DNA of 64,000 bases from assembly GCA_032821775.1 (NCBI GenBank), contig JAVLRN010000005.1, positions 372,001-436,000 on the forward strand, written 5' to 3'. Made by a program: the position numbers and the translations under genes. Below are positions 19,801 through 34,100 of the stretch, piece after piece. The notes below the pieces were generated by a model. The model saw only the letters and a program-made list of their open reading frames with translations, was not told the origin of the DNA and ran no database searches. The first letter of the stretch is position 1, and each line of letters opens with the position of its first letter. Origin of the DNA: Sanguinoderma infundibulare. Lineage: Eukaryota; Basidiomycota; Agaricomycetes; Polyporales; Polyporaceae.

Positions 19801-22800
19801 GACGCCTGGTCTGCGGTCGAGTCTATCCCGAGATTGCAGCGCATTGTGAGGTTCGCATATACATGGTGAAATACGTGAGGCGGCGCGGCCTGCGGGCAAA
19901 ATGCGCCCGGCGAATTTTGCATCGGTTATGACGCCTTCCGCGCTACTGTATCACTATCAGTCCTGCTCAGGTCAGGTCGAACAGGTTTGGATGGTAGTAT
20001 CATGATATAAACACGTACTGCATCTTGGGATCATGTCTGGTCCCAGGATATCTCGCATCTGCCAGTGGCGCTGCCGGTCCGCTCGGAGGGTGGAAGTGAG
20101 CTGGCTTGCACAGGACCGGAAGTATGATGGGGCGTCCGGCCGAGGGACGCGTCCTGTACGTGCCTCGAGAAATTTTTGAGTGGCAGTCGCGAACGACTGG
20201 CAAACTGCAAACGCGGAGGATGTGGCCTGGGAGCCGTCACGGGCCGTTACCAAGAAGGCTCATGTGCGCTTTTCGACTTGTTTCTTCCTTGTGGCAACAT
20301 CGCTCGCCATCGACTGACCACGACAAGCTGAGGACTCGCACGAATGTCCTGGATACCGTGCACAGATGGAGATTAATTGCAAAAGAATATTAAGGAAGAG
20401 GAGAGGAGTACGAGAGTACATACTACTACTGTACAGGACTGGTCCTGCGGGTCGACAGGGTCTAACCCTGTAACCCGTCGTGAAGCGATTCACGTTTCAG
20501 CTCGCTGTTAGTGGGAAGTTTGGCTGTCGGATAGATGAGCTTTGCAGACGGGCGAGCCTAGCCCAGACAGCCCGGTCGTAAGCAACGCACCCCCAAAGAT
20601 GATCTTACATACACGTACATAGCAACGAGCCTCGCGGAAGTAAAACTAGCCGACGGGTGGTCGTCTCTCATCGTCTCCAGGATGGTATGGTAGCACGCCA
20701 ACCGTAAATCCGGTAATATGCCCGCGCGCCGCGCGCCCCTTGAAGCGACCTTGGGTTCGGAAAGGAAGGTAAGTAGCCCACACTCAAGGACGCATCCTCT
20801 TCGCTTCTCGAAACTCACCCCGAGCCGCGAACCCAAAAGTTGCGGGCAGAACACCATTGATCTGCCGCACACGTCATTCTCGGGACGTTGTCTGAGACCG
20901 TCTGCGGTGGCTATGGCATGTGCCAGGTCGTCCTCGCCCTTGTGACCTGCAATTTACCCCAAGTCTTGGGACGCCAAACGAAAATCGGCGTACTGCGCAA
21001 CGCCGCCCGGGGACGTGCCCAGCCGCAATATACCTGCAGTAACATCATACTACGGCACTTGAGCAAAACCTCTCGAAGAGATCCACAGAAAATTTCGCGA
21101 AAATCAATGTGCTTACGTAGCTGCTCCTCCGAAGCTTAAGGCTGCACGCAGACTGCGCGGGCGCTCCGCGAGTCAGGTGTGGTCGCCAGACGCAAAAATG
21201 AGTCGTAGTCTCGGATGGACACGCAGAAAACGAGGGTTCTTGAGCCGAGACCGAATGTTCTAGACACCGTCATCGGCAGTCGACGATCTGTACGGCGTTG
21301 GGCGTCGTCAATGCGAGCCCGTAGCCATCAACAGTGAGACGTTACGTACCGGATCAATGTGACCTCATACATACCCCGGCGGTTCAGATGAGTCCGTCGC
21401 TGGGGGCATTGCGCAACGTCGTGTCAAAGTAGATGCGTGACAGGAGGTGGGAGGAACCCTTGACGGCGAGGTGCTGTGGCCTGAGGCTGAGTTGCGCCGG
21501 CGATCAAAACGGCACGCGGTGACTTTGCGTGACGGTGTCCAACGCGTTTCCGTGACAGCACTGTGTGACAGTCCCCATCACCCGAGAAAGGCGAGCAAGA
21601 ATTTTTGCGCCCACACTAGTCCGTCAAAAGCTCGCGAACCTGTATCGCGCAGATGACGAAGAGTGGCACCACAGTGGCAACCCGGGAGCAAGGGTGGCCC
21701 GGTGTCATCAAGGCCACAGAACTTAAGCGGAGTACGCATATGACGTCCTCCGAGCAAGAAAACTCGAGCCTCATGTCATGGGAAATTCATGCATATTCGC
21801 TTAGCATGACAGAACTCCTCCAGAACGGCGCAAGCGATTGTGATCGTCGCGCGCGGCACACGCAAACGAATGCGAGTGCCCAATCACTTTCCATGACCTC
21901 ATCGCAATGATCGGACGCTTTCTTGGCTTTTACCACGACAAGTTGTTATCTCACCTCCGATCAACCAATGTCCTCGCGATCACTTCCAAACATTTTTGCA
22001 GAGTGACGATTGTGGAACGATGAGCCGGCTGTCATACAGTATATGTGGATCAAACTGCCTGCGAAAGGAAATGAGCAAAATTGTCATCCGTCCGCCACAG
22101 GAATAGCATCAAACTTACCTCATATTACCGGCAGAAGATCGTCGACGCCCAATTCTCGGAGAATGCGTTCAATTGCAATGCGCCATCTAGAGCGTCACGG
22201 TGGTCAATAGCAAGCAATTCAATCGACATGGCCAATACGCAGTGCGCACCGGTTCGAGCGCCACGTATCCCCAATCCCGGTGACTCTGGGGGAGCAGAGC
22301 TGACATGGTAATCAATGGCGAGCTCGCGCACGCGACCGCGTCACGCTACCCCCGCATCCTCGCGCGATCGTCCCGAATGCAGCCTGAGATGGCATGGATG
22401 AGATGGCGCGTCATGATGTGGCCCACAGCTCCCGACAGCTCCCGAGTCGGACGGCGCGCCACCAGCCTCTCTCGATCGAGGCTTGCCGAGCGTCGCGATC
22501 GCCCGCTCCGTTTGCGGCCGTGCCAGTGGCGTCCGGGGTACGTCGCCGGTGTTCCGCGATCCTTGTAATGTATGCTACTCCGAGGTCTGTCATGGCCCTG
22601 TGGGAGCATAATATTAATATTGGCGCGACCGGTTCGCCCGACGGAAGAATTCTGAACATACGTGACAGTGACAAATTATCAGGATCGGCCCTGCGACGCG
22701 AGTCGCGCCACGCACAAAAGAAAACACTACTTCAACTTACCTCGTCCCAAACGCGTCGAACAAGAACGAACAAAATGATCGGCGACCTGAGGTGGATGTA

Positions 22801-25800
22801 CCGTACCGTACCGTACGCGCGGTCGAATCACATCGCGCGCTGCAGAGCGCCGAGTCCAAAAACGTTGAACAACAGCACAAACACGGTGAGTCGAAGTTCG
22901 ACAAGCCGGAAAAAAAAGATTTTCCGGGGGCTCCTCCATCGGGCCCCACTGCAGTACTGGTGTCACGGCGATCTGCAGGCTGTGCGCACACCGGAAACAC
23001 TGCAGTGGCAGCGAAAAGGGACGAGGGGCAGCGCACTGCAAGGATCCACTTGGCAAAGGCTAATTTACTCCCGTGCACTCAGGGTAAAAGGTCAGAGCAC
23101 CTGTGCGATCCAGATGCTGCAGAGTCCAGAGCACGACGCCGGACTCCGAAAGAACTCGTGCGCCGCGCGGCGGCCTCCTCCGATTCAGGCCACACAGACA
23201 AATTCCGAGTCAGTGCGACCGAGGCCCCGCGAAGTTCTGAGACCGTCGAACAATCGCGACCGCGCACAATGGAGCTTACGAGGACGTGGGAGGAGGAGAA
23301 AAGGGAAAGGCGAGCGAAGACGAGGACGCGAACCTGTTGCCATGCTGACCAGGACACCCGTTATGGGAAATTTAAACCTTCTCGCCCTTCATGCGCGTAA
23401 TTACGCGTATTATTGCATCATCTGCATGCTTGCATGAGCTTGCAGTGTCACTTTGAACCTTGTTTGCCGGCGCAAGGGACCCGGAAGCGCGACCGCGCAG
23501 GCGTGACGGGCCACGGCGACGGTGGAGGGAGAGCGTGCGTGACGGGAGGTATTATCTGCGGAGCGCGAGGTGCTGTTTCAGGATGTGCAAGTGCCGAACG
23601 AAGTCCGAGCCCACTGAACAGGCTCGAGCTTCGAAGAACGGGAGAAATGGACGAGGAAGATGATATCCTGTATCGTCGGGGTCGCGGGTAGATAGTGATA
23701 AGACCGACCGTTCCTGTGGCCAGCAGATAAGCCAGAGTCTGAAGAGGTTAGTGCGCAGTCGTCAGTAGTACGTACAGCGTTTGTACTGTACTTATCGACT
23801 TCAAAGTTTGCGTCGCACGGCTGATAAGTCAAAGTCGTCTGTGGAGCCGCGATAGCGGCGTTGGCGATAACGCGACCAATATACACACATACATAGGCTT
23901 ACGGCGGGCTCGCAGTGAGAGTGCCTCGATAGGCACCGCCGTATCATGATACCCGAGCCTCATATCTACGCGTATGGGCAATCAGTGTCGACGGTGGGGA
24001 GACGGTCCCTAGAAGCAGGCGGATGTTCGGCCTGCCTCGTCCGGAGACCAGCCCCCCACCCCGTTCCTGTGGCAAGATGCGAGGGCGAGCGTAGCCGCGA
24101 CGCCGAGCGAAAGGTAGCGAAGCCAAAAAGCTTCGCCAATGCGCGTTGCGGCCCGGGTGTGCGGCCTCGAATCGTGCGTACACGCGAGGATTGATGTGTT
24201 TTTTTTTGGTCCTTTGCGGGGTGCACGCGTGACATGGCGCAACGCTGGCCATGCAATAAGTGACGCGTGTAGCCAGATGGAGAATCGCGCTCACCGTTGG
24301 CCAATTCGAGCACGTCAGGATGGCGAGGAGAGAAGTTTGGATCCGCGAAATGATAGAGTGGGCGCCATGCCGCTTGTTGCTTGCGATTTTGGTTGCCGCT
24401 GCCGCGTTGCGCTCCCGGACGCGTAGGGAGGCGTAGGGACGCACGTTGCCTACGGAAGCGAATTAGCCGTGGTGGCTTGTTGGTCCAACCGTCGCCGGAA
24501 AAGGGAGGCGGAGGATGAGCCGGTCGAGAAATTTTGTGCGAGAGATGTAAGCTCGGGACTTGCCACCATCACGACTGGGGTGCTGGGATGGAAATGGAAG
24601 TTGAGCGGGCTTGAAGGACGCCGCCGGGAATGAGGCGTGCGTAGTGGGGTTGTTCCAACGGGCGGTGACTCGGAGAGCGAATGTTGAGGTGCCTGGACGG
24701 CGTGAGCTTGACTGCGCCATCATTGCCACGTACATGCGCCAGACGTTCGCGGAAGGGATCGAAGAGCTGCTCGAATGTTGGAGAAACATAGGGAAGATTC
24801 GCCTGCAGATGACTCCGGAGTCCGAGTCGGGGTGGCAGGCGTTACGGTGGACCAGCGGGACATATGCTGAGCTTCCGGATGAGGTGACTTGTCAAGATGC
24901 CTCGCGTTCCGTATCGGAGAGAGCAAGTGCAGAGCATCGCGGAGAAATCCGTCCGCCAAGGACCGACTCTGAGTGCGAGATCGATGCAACCGCGGCGGTA
25001 CGCGCGTGAGTGCAGCGATCGTGCGCAACATCGAACGATGTCGATGGCCGGCCAAGGCGCACCCACGACCGCCCAGTGGAAGCACTCAGTCGAATTCGAA
25101 AGGGCCCAGACGCGTGCTGTCCAGTCTCGACGACTTCGAGGGTCGACGAGCTCAGATTGGGTTGCGATCCGGCATGCGTGCGTGGGCGCGTACCTGCGAA
25201 AGATGGGTTTACGGCGACCCCAACGAACGCGTCCTCGGCGAAAGCGTGACTCGACAAACAGAAGTTCTAGTGGGTGGTCTGACAAGCGCGAGCCAGAAGA
25301 TATTCAGCCGCGCCATGGCACGAATCACCCGCTCATGCATTTCACGGTTATTGCCGTTCCATCAACTTTAAGTAGGCTGCAGCTGCGATGACGCGGAGGG
25401 CCCTAGACCGATGGGGTACCTCCTCTCTAGGCCCGTCGGCCGAGTTTGGCGGGGCAAAGAAGACGCCGTGGTGACTTGTAGGGTACATGCGTACATATGT
25501 CAGAATGTGGGGACAATCGGGTGTCGAGTGACTCATTGCATTGCATGAGTCGGGTCCTTTTTGGGCTCTTGGCGCAATTATGGCGAGTCAGACAAGGCAA
25601 CTATCACGCATCTACCCAGTCGAGATAGATGCTACGGCCGAAGCTTCCATGCGATGACGCGAGTGAGTGACAGGGATGCGCACACGATGTGGAAGGTGGC
25701 GATACGGGCGTGCAGGAGGATATTTTCGGAGACGCGCACTGGCACGCGGCAAGGGAAAAGAAGGTGCACATCGCAGAGGATCATCTGCCCATCACGTCGC

Positions 25801-26602
25801 GCGAGTGTGCATAACCGGCGTTGGGGGAACCGCATCGGGCGTGCTGGAGTGATGCTCGCGCGTGCCTGGTGAATTCGGGCGGGAGGCAGCGTTGTGATCT
25901 GCATGTCCCATGTCGGGAAAACAGTGGGAGTGCGTGCGCATGGTTTAAGGTTCAGCGCTGCATTGGGCGAGGAAGAGTGGCAGCGAAGAGAGAGAAGGCT
26001 GAGAAGGGTGAACAGGAATACAGAGTGCTCTTGCTGTGACACGTTCGGGCCGGCGCTCTGAGATCGGTGTATGAGGGAAGCTTGAGTGGGAAGGGGGAAG
26101 AGAAGAGAAGCGAAGCGTGCAGAGCTTCATGGGCGCGCCAAAGGAGCCGAAGGTGCTCCGTGGATGGAGGCGGCATGGGTGGAGAGCGTCGGCTACACAA
26201 TGTGGATGGCGTGCTGGAGAGCTGGCGACGTTCTGCAAGAAGCACGTTGATCTGGACGCGGCTGGCGGGATGGGCCAGGAGGACACGTTTGCGGCGGAGG
26301 CTGGGCCTGGCGCGTGAGGGCGACAAAGAGAGCGGTATGAACGTGCACACGGCCTCGCGCGGACTGGGCAGCGGCCGGCGTTACCGGAGCTGGACCGGGG
26401 TGCGATTCGGCGTGACTGGGGGTGTGACGGCTGGCGGAAGAAGGACGCCGGATGATGCCGCGTATGGAGGGGAGATCTGGGCGGGGAGATTGCCAGGAGA
26501 GGGGCGTGACAGGCTGTGACGGAGTGGGGAGTCATGGCGTATTTTTGTATTTTGTCGGATTTGGGAGGTGAAGGCTGCGTTTCACACTCGCGACATGTCT
26601 CT
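19801..26602. other. 6.8-kb gene-poor tract
   Basis: No family motif or exon-intron chain could be built here on either strand. Open frames such as 22394-23437 (347 codons, +) are Arg/Ser-rich, overlap antisense frames and look accidental. A frame at 24611-25009 has a plausible helical stretch but matches nothing I know. A short ACCGT tandem sits at 22798-22816. Confidence 0.5.
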
Positions 26603-26609
26603 TATATAA
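26603..26609 (+). promoter_or_regulatory. TATA box of the Ecl1-family gene
   Basis: TATATAA lies 73 bp upstream of the ATG at 26682, followed by a pyrimidine-rich leader typical of fungal promoters. Confidence 0.6.
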
Positions 26610-26681
26610 CCCCCGCCGCCCGACGCCTCCCTCCCGACCGTACATCTCCACTCGCCCTCCCCGTCCTGCTCGACGTCCACC

Positions 26682-28169
26682 ATGTTCGAAGAAGTCTGCC
26701 TCCTCTGCAGCAGGCCTCTCGCCGACAACGGGTAAGCTCTCTCCCGCAGCACCCCGACGTCATCGCCCGACCCACACACATTTCCCCACAGCCGAGCCTA
26801 CTGCAGCGACGAGTGCGAGTCCCAGGACATCACTTCCCCCTCCATCTCCACAGCAAGCAGCGCCCATCCTTCCCCATTCCTCCGCTCCACGCACAACACT
26901 CCTGCCCACCTCGCCGACGTCCCTGCTCTCCTGCCCTCCGCCCTCGGTCAATCTCTTGGCGTCCGCAAGCCATCACACCGTGTTCGCCATTCCGAGTCAT
27001 CTTCCTCCACTTCTTCCGCTTCATGGTCTGCCCTCGACGATGACCACGGCGACGACGACTGTTCCCTCGCCATTTATGGCGCAAACACGGACGATGAGTA
27101 CTACGCCCTCAACCCCGACTCTGCCGACCTCTCCAAGCTCTCCCCCTCGTTCGCAAATGGCTGCCCTCCTCCCCCGTCTTCTCTTGCGTACGCCCGTCGC
27201 CCGTCGTCTACCAACCATCGTTCTATGATTCCCTCGCTCCATCGTCGCACCTCTTCCGTATCCGCCACCACTGCCAGTACCGGTGTGTCCAACAGCATAC
27301 CTCACGATCTGTCCGCCGACGACGACCTCTCCGACGGCTTCTCTGTCCCCCCGACCTCGTCGTCCGTTCGCTCCGACTGTCGTCGGGGACGTAAGTCGGC
27401 CGACTTTTCTCGGCCCGCCAGCGTCGAGGATGACCGCGACCAGGAGCCAGAGACGCTTTCAGGCAAGAAGCGCCGTAACCGGGCAAGTCTTCCCGCCTAT
27501 TTCTCTCTCCTTGTTTCCACCTCTACCACTCCGCGCTCCCACAAGGGCACTTCTGCGCTCTCCATGCTTTCCCGTTCCCTCCAAAACACCTCGGCCTCTC
27601 CCCCCACTCCCCGCATCGCCAATCCCGTGGTAGATACCACCGCCGCCTTTGCTGTCCCTCCGTCCGCGCGTGTTCCTGGTGAAGGTGCCTCCGCGCCGGA
27701 TGCAGCGCCTCGGGGCCGCAGTCGTAGACCGGACCCTGACGGGCGTTCATCTTCCTCTCGACGCTCACCGAGCCGTTCTCCCCGGCCGCGCGCTCATGTC
27801 CACCAGAGCGCTCAGGCCCGCGCTCGCCTGGACAGCATGGAGAAAGTTGCAGACTGGGTTGCACACAGCCCCGTCGTCGCCGCTGGCGTCCGTGCTGCCC
27901 GTCACCTGGCCCAGCGCAGGAACAGCTCGCCTCCCCCTCTCCCCAAGTTCGAGAGGCTCGGGCTCGGGAGCTCCGCCGTCGACGTCGAGGAATACGACGA
28001 GGACGATGTCCCGCCTGTCAACGGCTCAAGACGAGGGCGGAGACGCGCAGAGGAGCTCGACGACATCCCCATTAGCGTCGACCGAAACGCACCTGGGTAT
28101 GGGAATGGCCGCAGCGGTCTTCTCTACCGCGAGCGAGAGCGGGGCAGGACTGCCGCCGTTAGGCGATAA
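26682..28169 (+). CDS. Ecl1-family life-span regulatory factor, zinc-binding
   Basis: Exons 26682-26731 and 26792-28169 join to 475 residues. The N-terminus has the short cysteine motif of the ECL1 family, EVCLLCSRPLADNGRAYCSDEC, with pairs CxxC at residues 6-9 and CxxxC about twelve residues later, enough for one zinc. Yeast Ecl1-type proteins extend chronological life span and act in stress and starvation responses. The rest is a long Ser/Pro-rich, probably disordered region with an acidic patch (DDDHGDDDC), Arg/Ser repeats (RRSPSRSPRPR) near residue 340 and a basic tail. The intron falls inside the zinc motif. Ascomycete ECL1 proteins are much shorter; the extension is common in basidiomycete homologues as far as I recall. 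Confidence 0.75.
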
Positions 28170-31100
28170 AAGGGCGACCGCTGTCGCACACTGACGACTG
28201 AACGACCAAAAGCACGACTGCATGAACAACATTTCATTCAATCTTCCCGTTTCATCAATAGACGCATCTCATCATCGTTGCATCGCATTCGTCCTCGCTC
28301 TTCGCTCCGCGCCTGCACTCAACTGCCCCGGTCCCATTCTCACTCGTTGTCGCCGTGCTCTCCGTTATCGCTTTCCATGTCCTTCGGGCATACGGCATCC
28401 CCGGTCTCTTCTGCGCTCGTTCCCGCGGTACTCCCGTCAAAAGTCAGCGGCAATGTTCCTATGCGTCCCACCTCGACGTAGAACCTACCCCCGTCGTCGA
28501 TGGCGTCAGCCGCCGCCTGCAAGCTCGTCGTTCACGTTCATTATCTATGTATCTATCGCATGAAGCTTCGTTACCATATCTGCGTACACAACACATCTTG
28601 TTACCCTCGCACTTCCCACCAGCATCCACCATTTAGCATCCGTCGCCCCCGCACGCAATTCTATATCAGTATCTAACGCCACTCACGCTGTCATTCTTCC
28701 ATACCTACAAGTAACTCCGCTCTGTCAGTCAAAATTGCATTCGATCCGCACGTACATACCCGCGGCTTCACGCCCCCTCCTAGTCCAAACCCCAGATCAA
28801 TGTCCCTACTTAGTGTGTCACATTATAACTCCAAAACCTTGTTCATCGCACGTCGTATATGGTACTCGCACATCGTATGGTCCTCTCGGTTAGTAATGCA
28901 GGTGGCGCGATATTCGCCTTCTTTGGCACCATCTGCCTCACCCCACCTCTTCGTTTTCGTGCTCCTCGCGCACATAGAGCGCGTCGTATTGCCATCATCA
29001 AGGGTTCCGCCGGTCGTCGTTTCGCGTTCATCTGACGAGCTGGCCGCGTTATTGTCGCCGTATGCACATGTATGTACTCGTAGTGCGGGCTGGATTTGCT
29101 TCCGCCGGTATCTAATTCCAAAGCGTCTTGGGTACCCCGTCTTGAACTTGAGTCTCGACCGTGCCCGTTCTCGTGGCTGCTGCTTCCTCTCGATATTCCA
29201 CGACCATCATCGCACCGTCGCAGTGTCGGCTGACCTCGCCTACAATCCGTGTATTCCACGGCTCTTGTCGTCATGTGTGCGTACGTGTCCCTCCATGCTT
29301 GTCTCGCGCAGTTCTCGCGCGAGGCTTCTACACGCCCCCCCGTATTTAGATGGGGCTATTTTCGACAGCGATAGTGCGTGTGTGTGTGGACGTGCACGTC
29401 CGACGTGCCTGTTCTATCTCCGCTATCTGCGTGCGCATGGCTGCTTTCGTGGAAACGAACGTCGACGTCGACGTCCTCCTGTGGGCCCCCTCTCTGCGTA
29501 TGTGTTGCCTTCGCTCTCCGGGGTACTTATTGTCTATTGAACTCCGGCATGGACGGCGCCGCCGTTCGAGCTTCGATTGACGACTCTCCTCAAACCCTTC
29601 CTTCAGCTGTGCAGGCCGGCCGTGAATTAATGGAGCTCGATCCGAACTAACCGCGCCATGGACCCAGTAGGCACCGTACCTAATTCGTTACTCGCAACTA
29701 AACACAGAGAGACCTGGCACGTCAAGCTGTACATATACAGTCAGATGTCAGCCCTGTGCGGGGCACTTACCCCGCACTGCTGAATTTGCCTAAGGGGGTT
29801 AGGCCCGCGGTTAGGGTCCGCGCACGTCAATGTTGCATTGTGCATTGTACGTTTTGGGGAGTTTGGGGGACGTCGGTCGGTTCGGCCGACGCAGTGCGAA
29901 TAGCTTGGCAGTTGTCGGCGGGCGCAGCACCGTGACCTAAGTCAAGTTTACTTTACTCCTGGTGAGTGTGGGTTCACCACGAGACGTGTTCAGCTCAAAC
30001 GTTGGATCGGGATCCACATCGCGAGTATGTATAATGTTTTTTTTTCTCTGCGCTGGGCCCGAGCGAGCCGTTTCGAGCATCGTGCGTCCCAGAGTGTCCT
30101 CCAAGGGGTCGGGCTCGGCAGCTCGTTTCGAATTCGTGAGGCCCGAGGGAGGAGAGAGGGCGGGGTCAGCAGGTCCGGAGCAGCAGACCACCTCCGCAGG
30201 ATCCGCCGCGTTCTGCGACGCCATTTCCCCGCTCACGTTCGTCGCACGGACGTGTCCCGTGGCCGGCTGGGGGGACCACGCGTTGACGCTCTAAGGACTA
30301 AGTGCTAGTTGGTAGTGTGGCACGGCCTCGCGTCGGATGTGTCGGGGCTTGTCACTGGTGCTGGTGCTGGTGCTGGTGCTAGCGTGACGGCGCACGGGCA
30401 CGGGAACGGGAACGGACGCAATCGATGTCGATGGTCGGTGTTGGCGTTGATGTCGGTGTCGATGGGCGATGCACCAAGAGGGTTAGGTGAGTCCGACAGG
30501 TGGTGCGCCGATGACAGGAGGGACAAGCGGTGGAGGCGGGGAAATAAGCTTTTCACGATCGGGATCGACGCACGCGCTCACCCCGCGCGGGTCAGCGCAA
30601 GCCCGCCCGCCACGTCGGCGTCGGCATCGATGTTCAAGATCGTCGCTCCCGCGGCTCGAGCGTTCGAACGTTTGAACGTTTGAACGTGTTCCCGCCGTTC
30701 GTGCGCGCTGGGGAACGGCGGTCGAAGAAGGAGAACTTGGAGGAGCCGTCGCCCTGAGTTTTTTTCCGGAGAGGAAGGCCATGGGACCCCCTTGAACGGA
30801 GATTAATCCTTGCTCCTTACGTCCGAGTCCTCGCTCGCTCGAGCCGTTCCCCTGTCCTGACATGTCCTCTGCGTTTGGGCGCGGCGCGGCGCAGGCCGTG
30901 CTTATGTTGAGCCGCCGTGGGCGTGACGTCCCCGAACGTTAACCTCAGTCCGCCGCTCCCTCTCCCTGCAATCGCCATTGATCAGCACCGCGCCGCGGCC
31001 TTACACGCACGTACAGTATGCGCACCGAGGACATACATACAGTAAGTACAAGAGTCCGGAGGCTCGGAGGCGCTGGAAAAGCTTAAGTTTTCGAAGGGGT

Positions 31101-34100
31101 TCTTTGTGTTCAGTTCGGCCCGTGTGTCCTCCACTGATGCGGTTCTGGTTCTGGAACCACATCCGCCTACTAGCCCCAGCCGCGGCCAGCGCTGCACGTA
31201 AACCGAGGAGCTGGAGTGGGTGAATGAGTGAATGGACCAGTTCGCGCTTCGCAGCCCAGATGCCAAGAGAGGGGGTCGGGCGGTGGGAACTGGAGGTGTG
31301 GGTATGCGCTGCGTACAGGCTGCAGCGGGCGTAGCCTTACGCAAAATAGGATGGTTTCGTCAAAAACGCAGACCCATGACGCAGCAAGAAATATACAGAC
31401 GTTCGATATGTTGCGTGTGACCTGAGCCCGTCATCCGCATCCGCCGACTGGTACGTAGCGAACCGATCCGGAGTGCACCCCCCGAGTGCGTCCGCGCCAG
31501 TTGGACGGTTGGACGGCGCGCGATCGCTTGTGACCAGCAGTCCTCCAGACGATCGAGTCACACTCACGCTCAATCCTGGACAGAATTCGATTCATTACGC
31601 GGCCGACGGAGTATAATTGGCACAAAACGCCAACTATCGCGCCTTTTTTTTTCCAGGTAGAACGCGGGCAGAGGCGGAACTGGCCGCGTTTACTCTCTCT
31701 CGATCGCGCCCGAACGCGAGCTCTCGCGCCATCCGCGCGCGAAGCCGCGCCGTCCCGAGTCGCTCGCCCTCATTGGCAGGTTACGGGCGTCTCCCCGCAC
31801 GCACACGCTCTGACAAGACAGACGTGCGAGGTAACACCGACAGCGAGCACGCGGCTCGCGATGATGACTTCAACGCGTCCTTGCAGCGTTCGGTGGGCCA
31901 GATGCGAGGAACTGACGATGACGGTGGATGGTACCAACAGTCTCCGGGCATGGATCATGGGCGTCCGGAATCATTTCGTTATTCACGAACCCTCAACGGT
32001 TTGTCAACGCCTGCGGGGGCTGCTACACGTGCCAGGCCCACTCGAGAATGGGCGCGCGCTAATAGGACCAGAAGGGAGAAGCAATGCCAGTGCCCCCAGG
32101 CACGCGTGGTATTAAGACCATGGCGCCATGCATATGGTTCCTGGTGCGACGGTTGTACCGCCGGCATGGGTGCGGACATGAGCGGCTGCCGCAGCTGGGC
32201 CCGGGGTGAAGTAATGCTACTTATTACCGACCAAGGTGACGGTCACGAACATGGAGCTTCGTCGACGGACGAGCGCGGAGCCCATGCACCCTCGACTGAG
32301 AATTGCGGTCCGGGGTGCAAGGAGCAATGACCGTATGCGATGCAACCGGACGCATGACGGCAAGGAAAAGAGGGCCGAGGCGAGCTTCGCACTCAGAACC
32401 ACGACGAAGACAAGACGCAGGACGGAAGCGTACCTAGGGCGTTCGCGAACCGACCGAGAGCATCGGCATGCGCTGCGGAGGGTGACGGAGGGTACTTGGC
32501 GTCCGCCGGGGGAATGGCAAGGGAAGCATCCTGAAGGCGTTGCGCATTAACACCTGTGCGACTCGCCACTAGCACCAGCACACCGCCCGTGTCACCATCG
32601 GGACAAGCTTGCGGAGGGGTGGATGTTACGTACCCGGCATTGTGGAGCGGAGAGTGTCGGATTTTCTACTGTCCCTGGAAGCGCTGAAGATATGGCGGAA
32701 GGTTCATAGAAAGAATAAATGGTAAAAGACACCGACGGGGATGAGACGACACTAAGATTAGCTGACTCTGAGAAGTATAAAAGTAGTTCATGCTCACTGT
32801 TGAGTGGCATCCCGAAGCGAATGTTGTGTCTGAAACATATCGTCCATCGTCAACATTGCTACCCGAACTCCAAAGACCTGACTACCGTAGCCTCCTGTCA
32901 TAATCGGCCTATGGGATAGACCAGCGAGTCTTCTATCATTCGTTTTCTCTTAACATGGCAGGCGACACCGGTGGTTTTGGGGTCAAGTCCGACGCACGCC
33001 AAAACACGACTGCGCAAAGTTTCTGCCAAGAGCCAGCAGAGGCTGAAGATGACACTTGACGCTCCCTTCAGCCAGACAGGAATCAGGATGCACGAAGGGG
33101 TAAGGTTTCTCGAGTCCAGCATCGCGCCCACCTGATTCAAGTACCCCGCTGGTAGACCAATTAAGCCGGCTTGCCTCACGGTGTCATCGTGTCCAAAGGA
33201 GCGATGAAAACAGTCAGAGTGAAGGCAGGCAATATCGTTCGGCAACGCTTCTGCCGACCAGCTGCCGTCCGTCAAATAGGCAGCTCATCCTAAGGATATG
33301 GCGATAAACGGCCCGTTTTCCACACACGAAGATACGTTTTCAACCCCCTGCCATCAGCTGACATTCCAGAGGTACATTCGAAATTGGAGGACATAGGAGA
33401 GATCAACCTGAATCCAGCGACTAGAGCACCAAAGAGGGTGAAAGGAGCAAGAAGGTAATTCCTACTCACCATTCGTGCTAATCATCGCCCACGATCCTTA
33501 TACAGCTGATACAGCTTCCCTGTGGCCCATAGAAGGACAGCTTCTTAAGCAGACCCTGGATACATCAATGACCAGAGGCGCAGCTTTGCGGAGCGTCAGG
33601 AGGAAATTGCATCATGAATATGGGCCCAAGATTGACGCCTATTGCGCGCCCATACACGCGGACGCAGTAGTTCACCCTCATGAAACGGTTAGCGGTGACC
33701 ATGGCCACGACGTCTTGAGGCTCCCGATGTGTTGCTATCCTGCAGGAAGGTGGTCGGAAGCGATGGCTTGAGCCGGCGCTTCAAATGTGCGGACCTTCCA
33801 GGCGACGCCGGAAAGGCAGACCGGTTGACCACAATCGATGGTAGGCAGGTTGCCTGCGCTTCTGTGGCACGAGGGAGGGTGCGGGTACGTGGGTGTTGAG
33901 TGTTAGCCCTTGAATGGGATCGGGGGGTTGGGGCACTCACAGTCAGCAATGCGCGCGGTTTATAGCAGCTCACGGGCACTGCCAGTTAAACAAATATAGT
34001 GATGTCAGGGCTCCTGCTCTGGCTCCGAGAGGACTCGGGAAAGGATTGGTCCCGCAGCCCGGGTGGATTACACACTTGGCAGCTGCACAGGGAGCGCGTG

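Noticed and set aside
22394..23437. 347-codon open frame on the plus strand
   Set aside because: Arg/Ser-rich, no motif, overlapped by several antisense frames of similar length; looks like chance in GC-rich DNA.
28800..29540. 246-codon open frame on the plus strand
   Set aside because: High Cys, Ser and Arg with no domain, and an equally long antisense frame; its start lies in what looks like intergenic DNA downstream of the Ecl1-family gene.
31617..32330. 237-codon plus-strand frame
   Set aside because: Low-complexity Arg/Ser composition and no conserved motif; antisense frames present.
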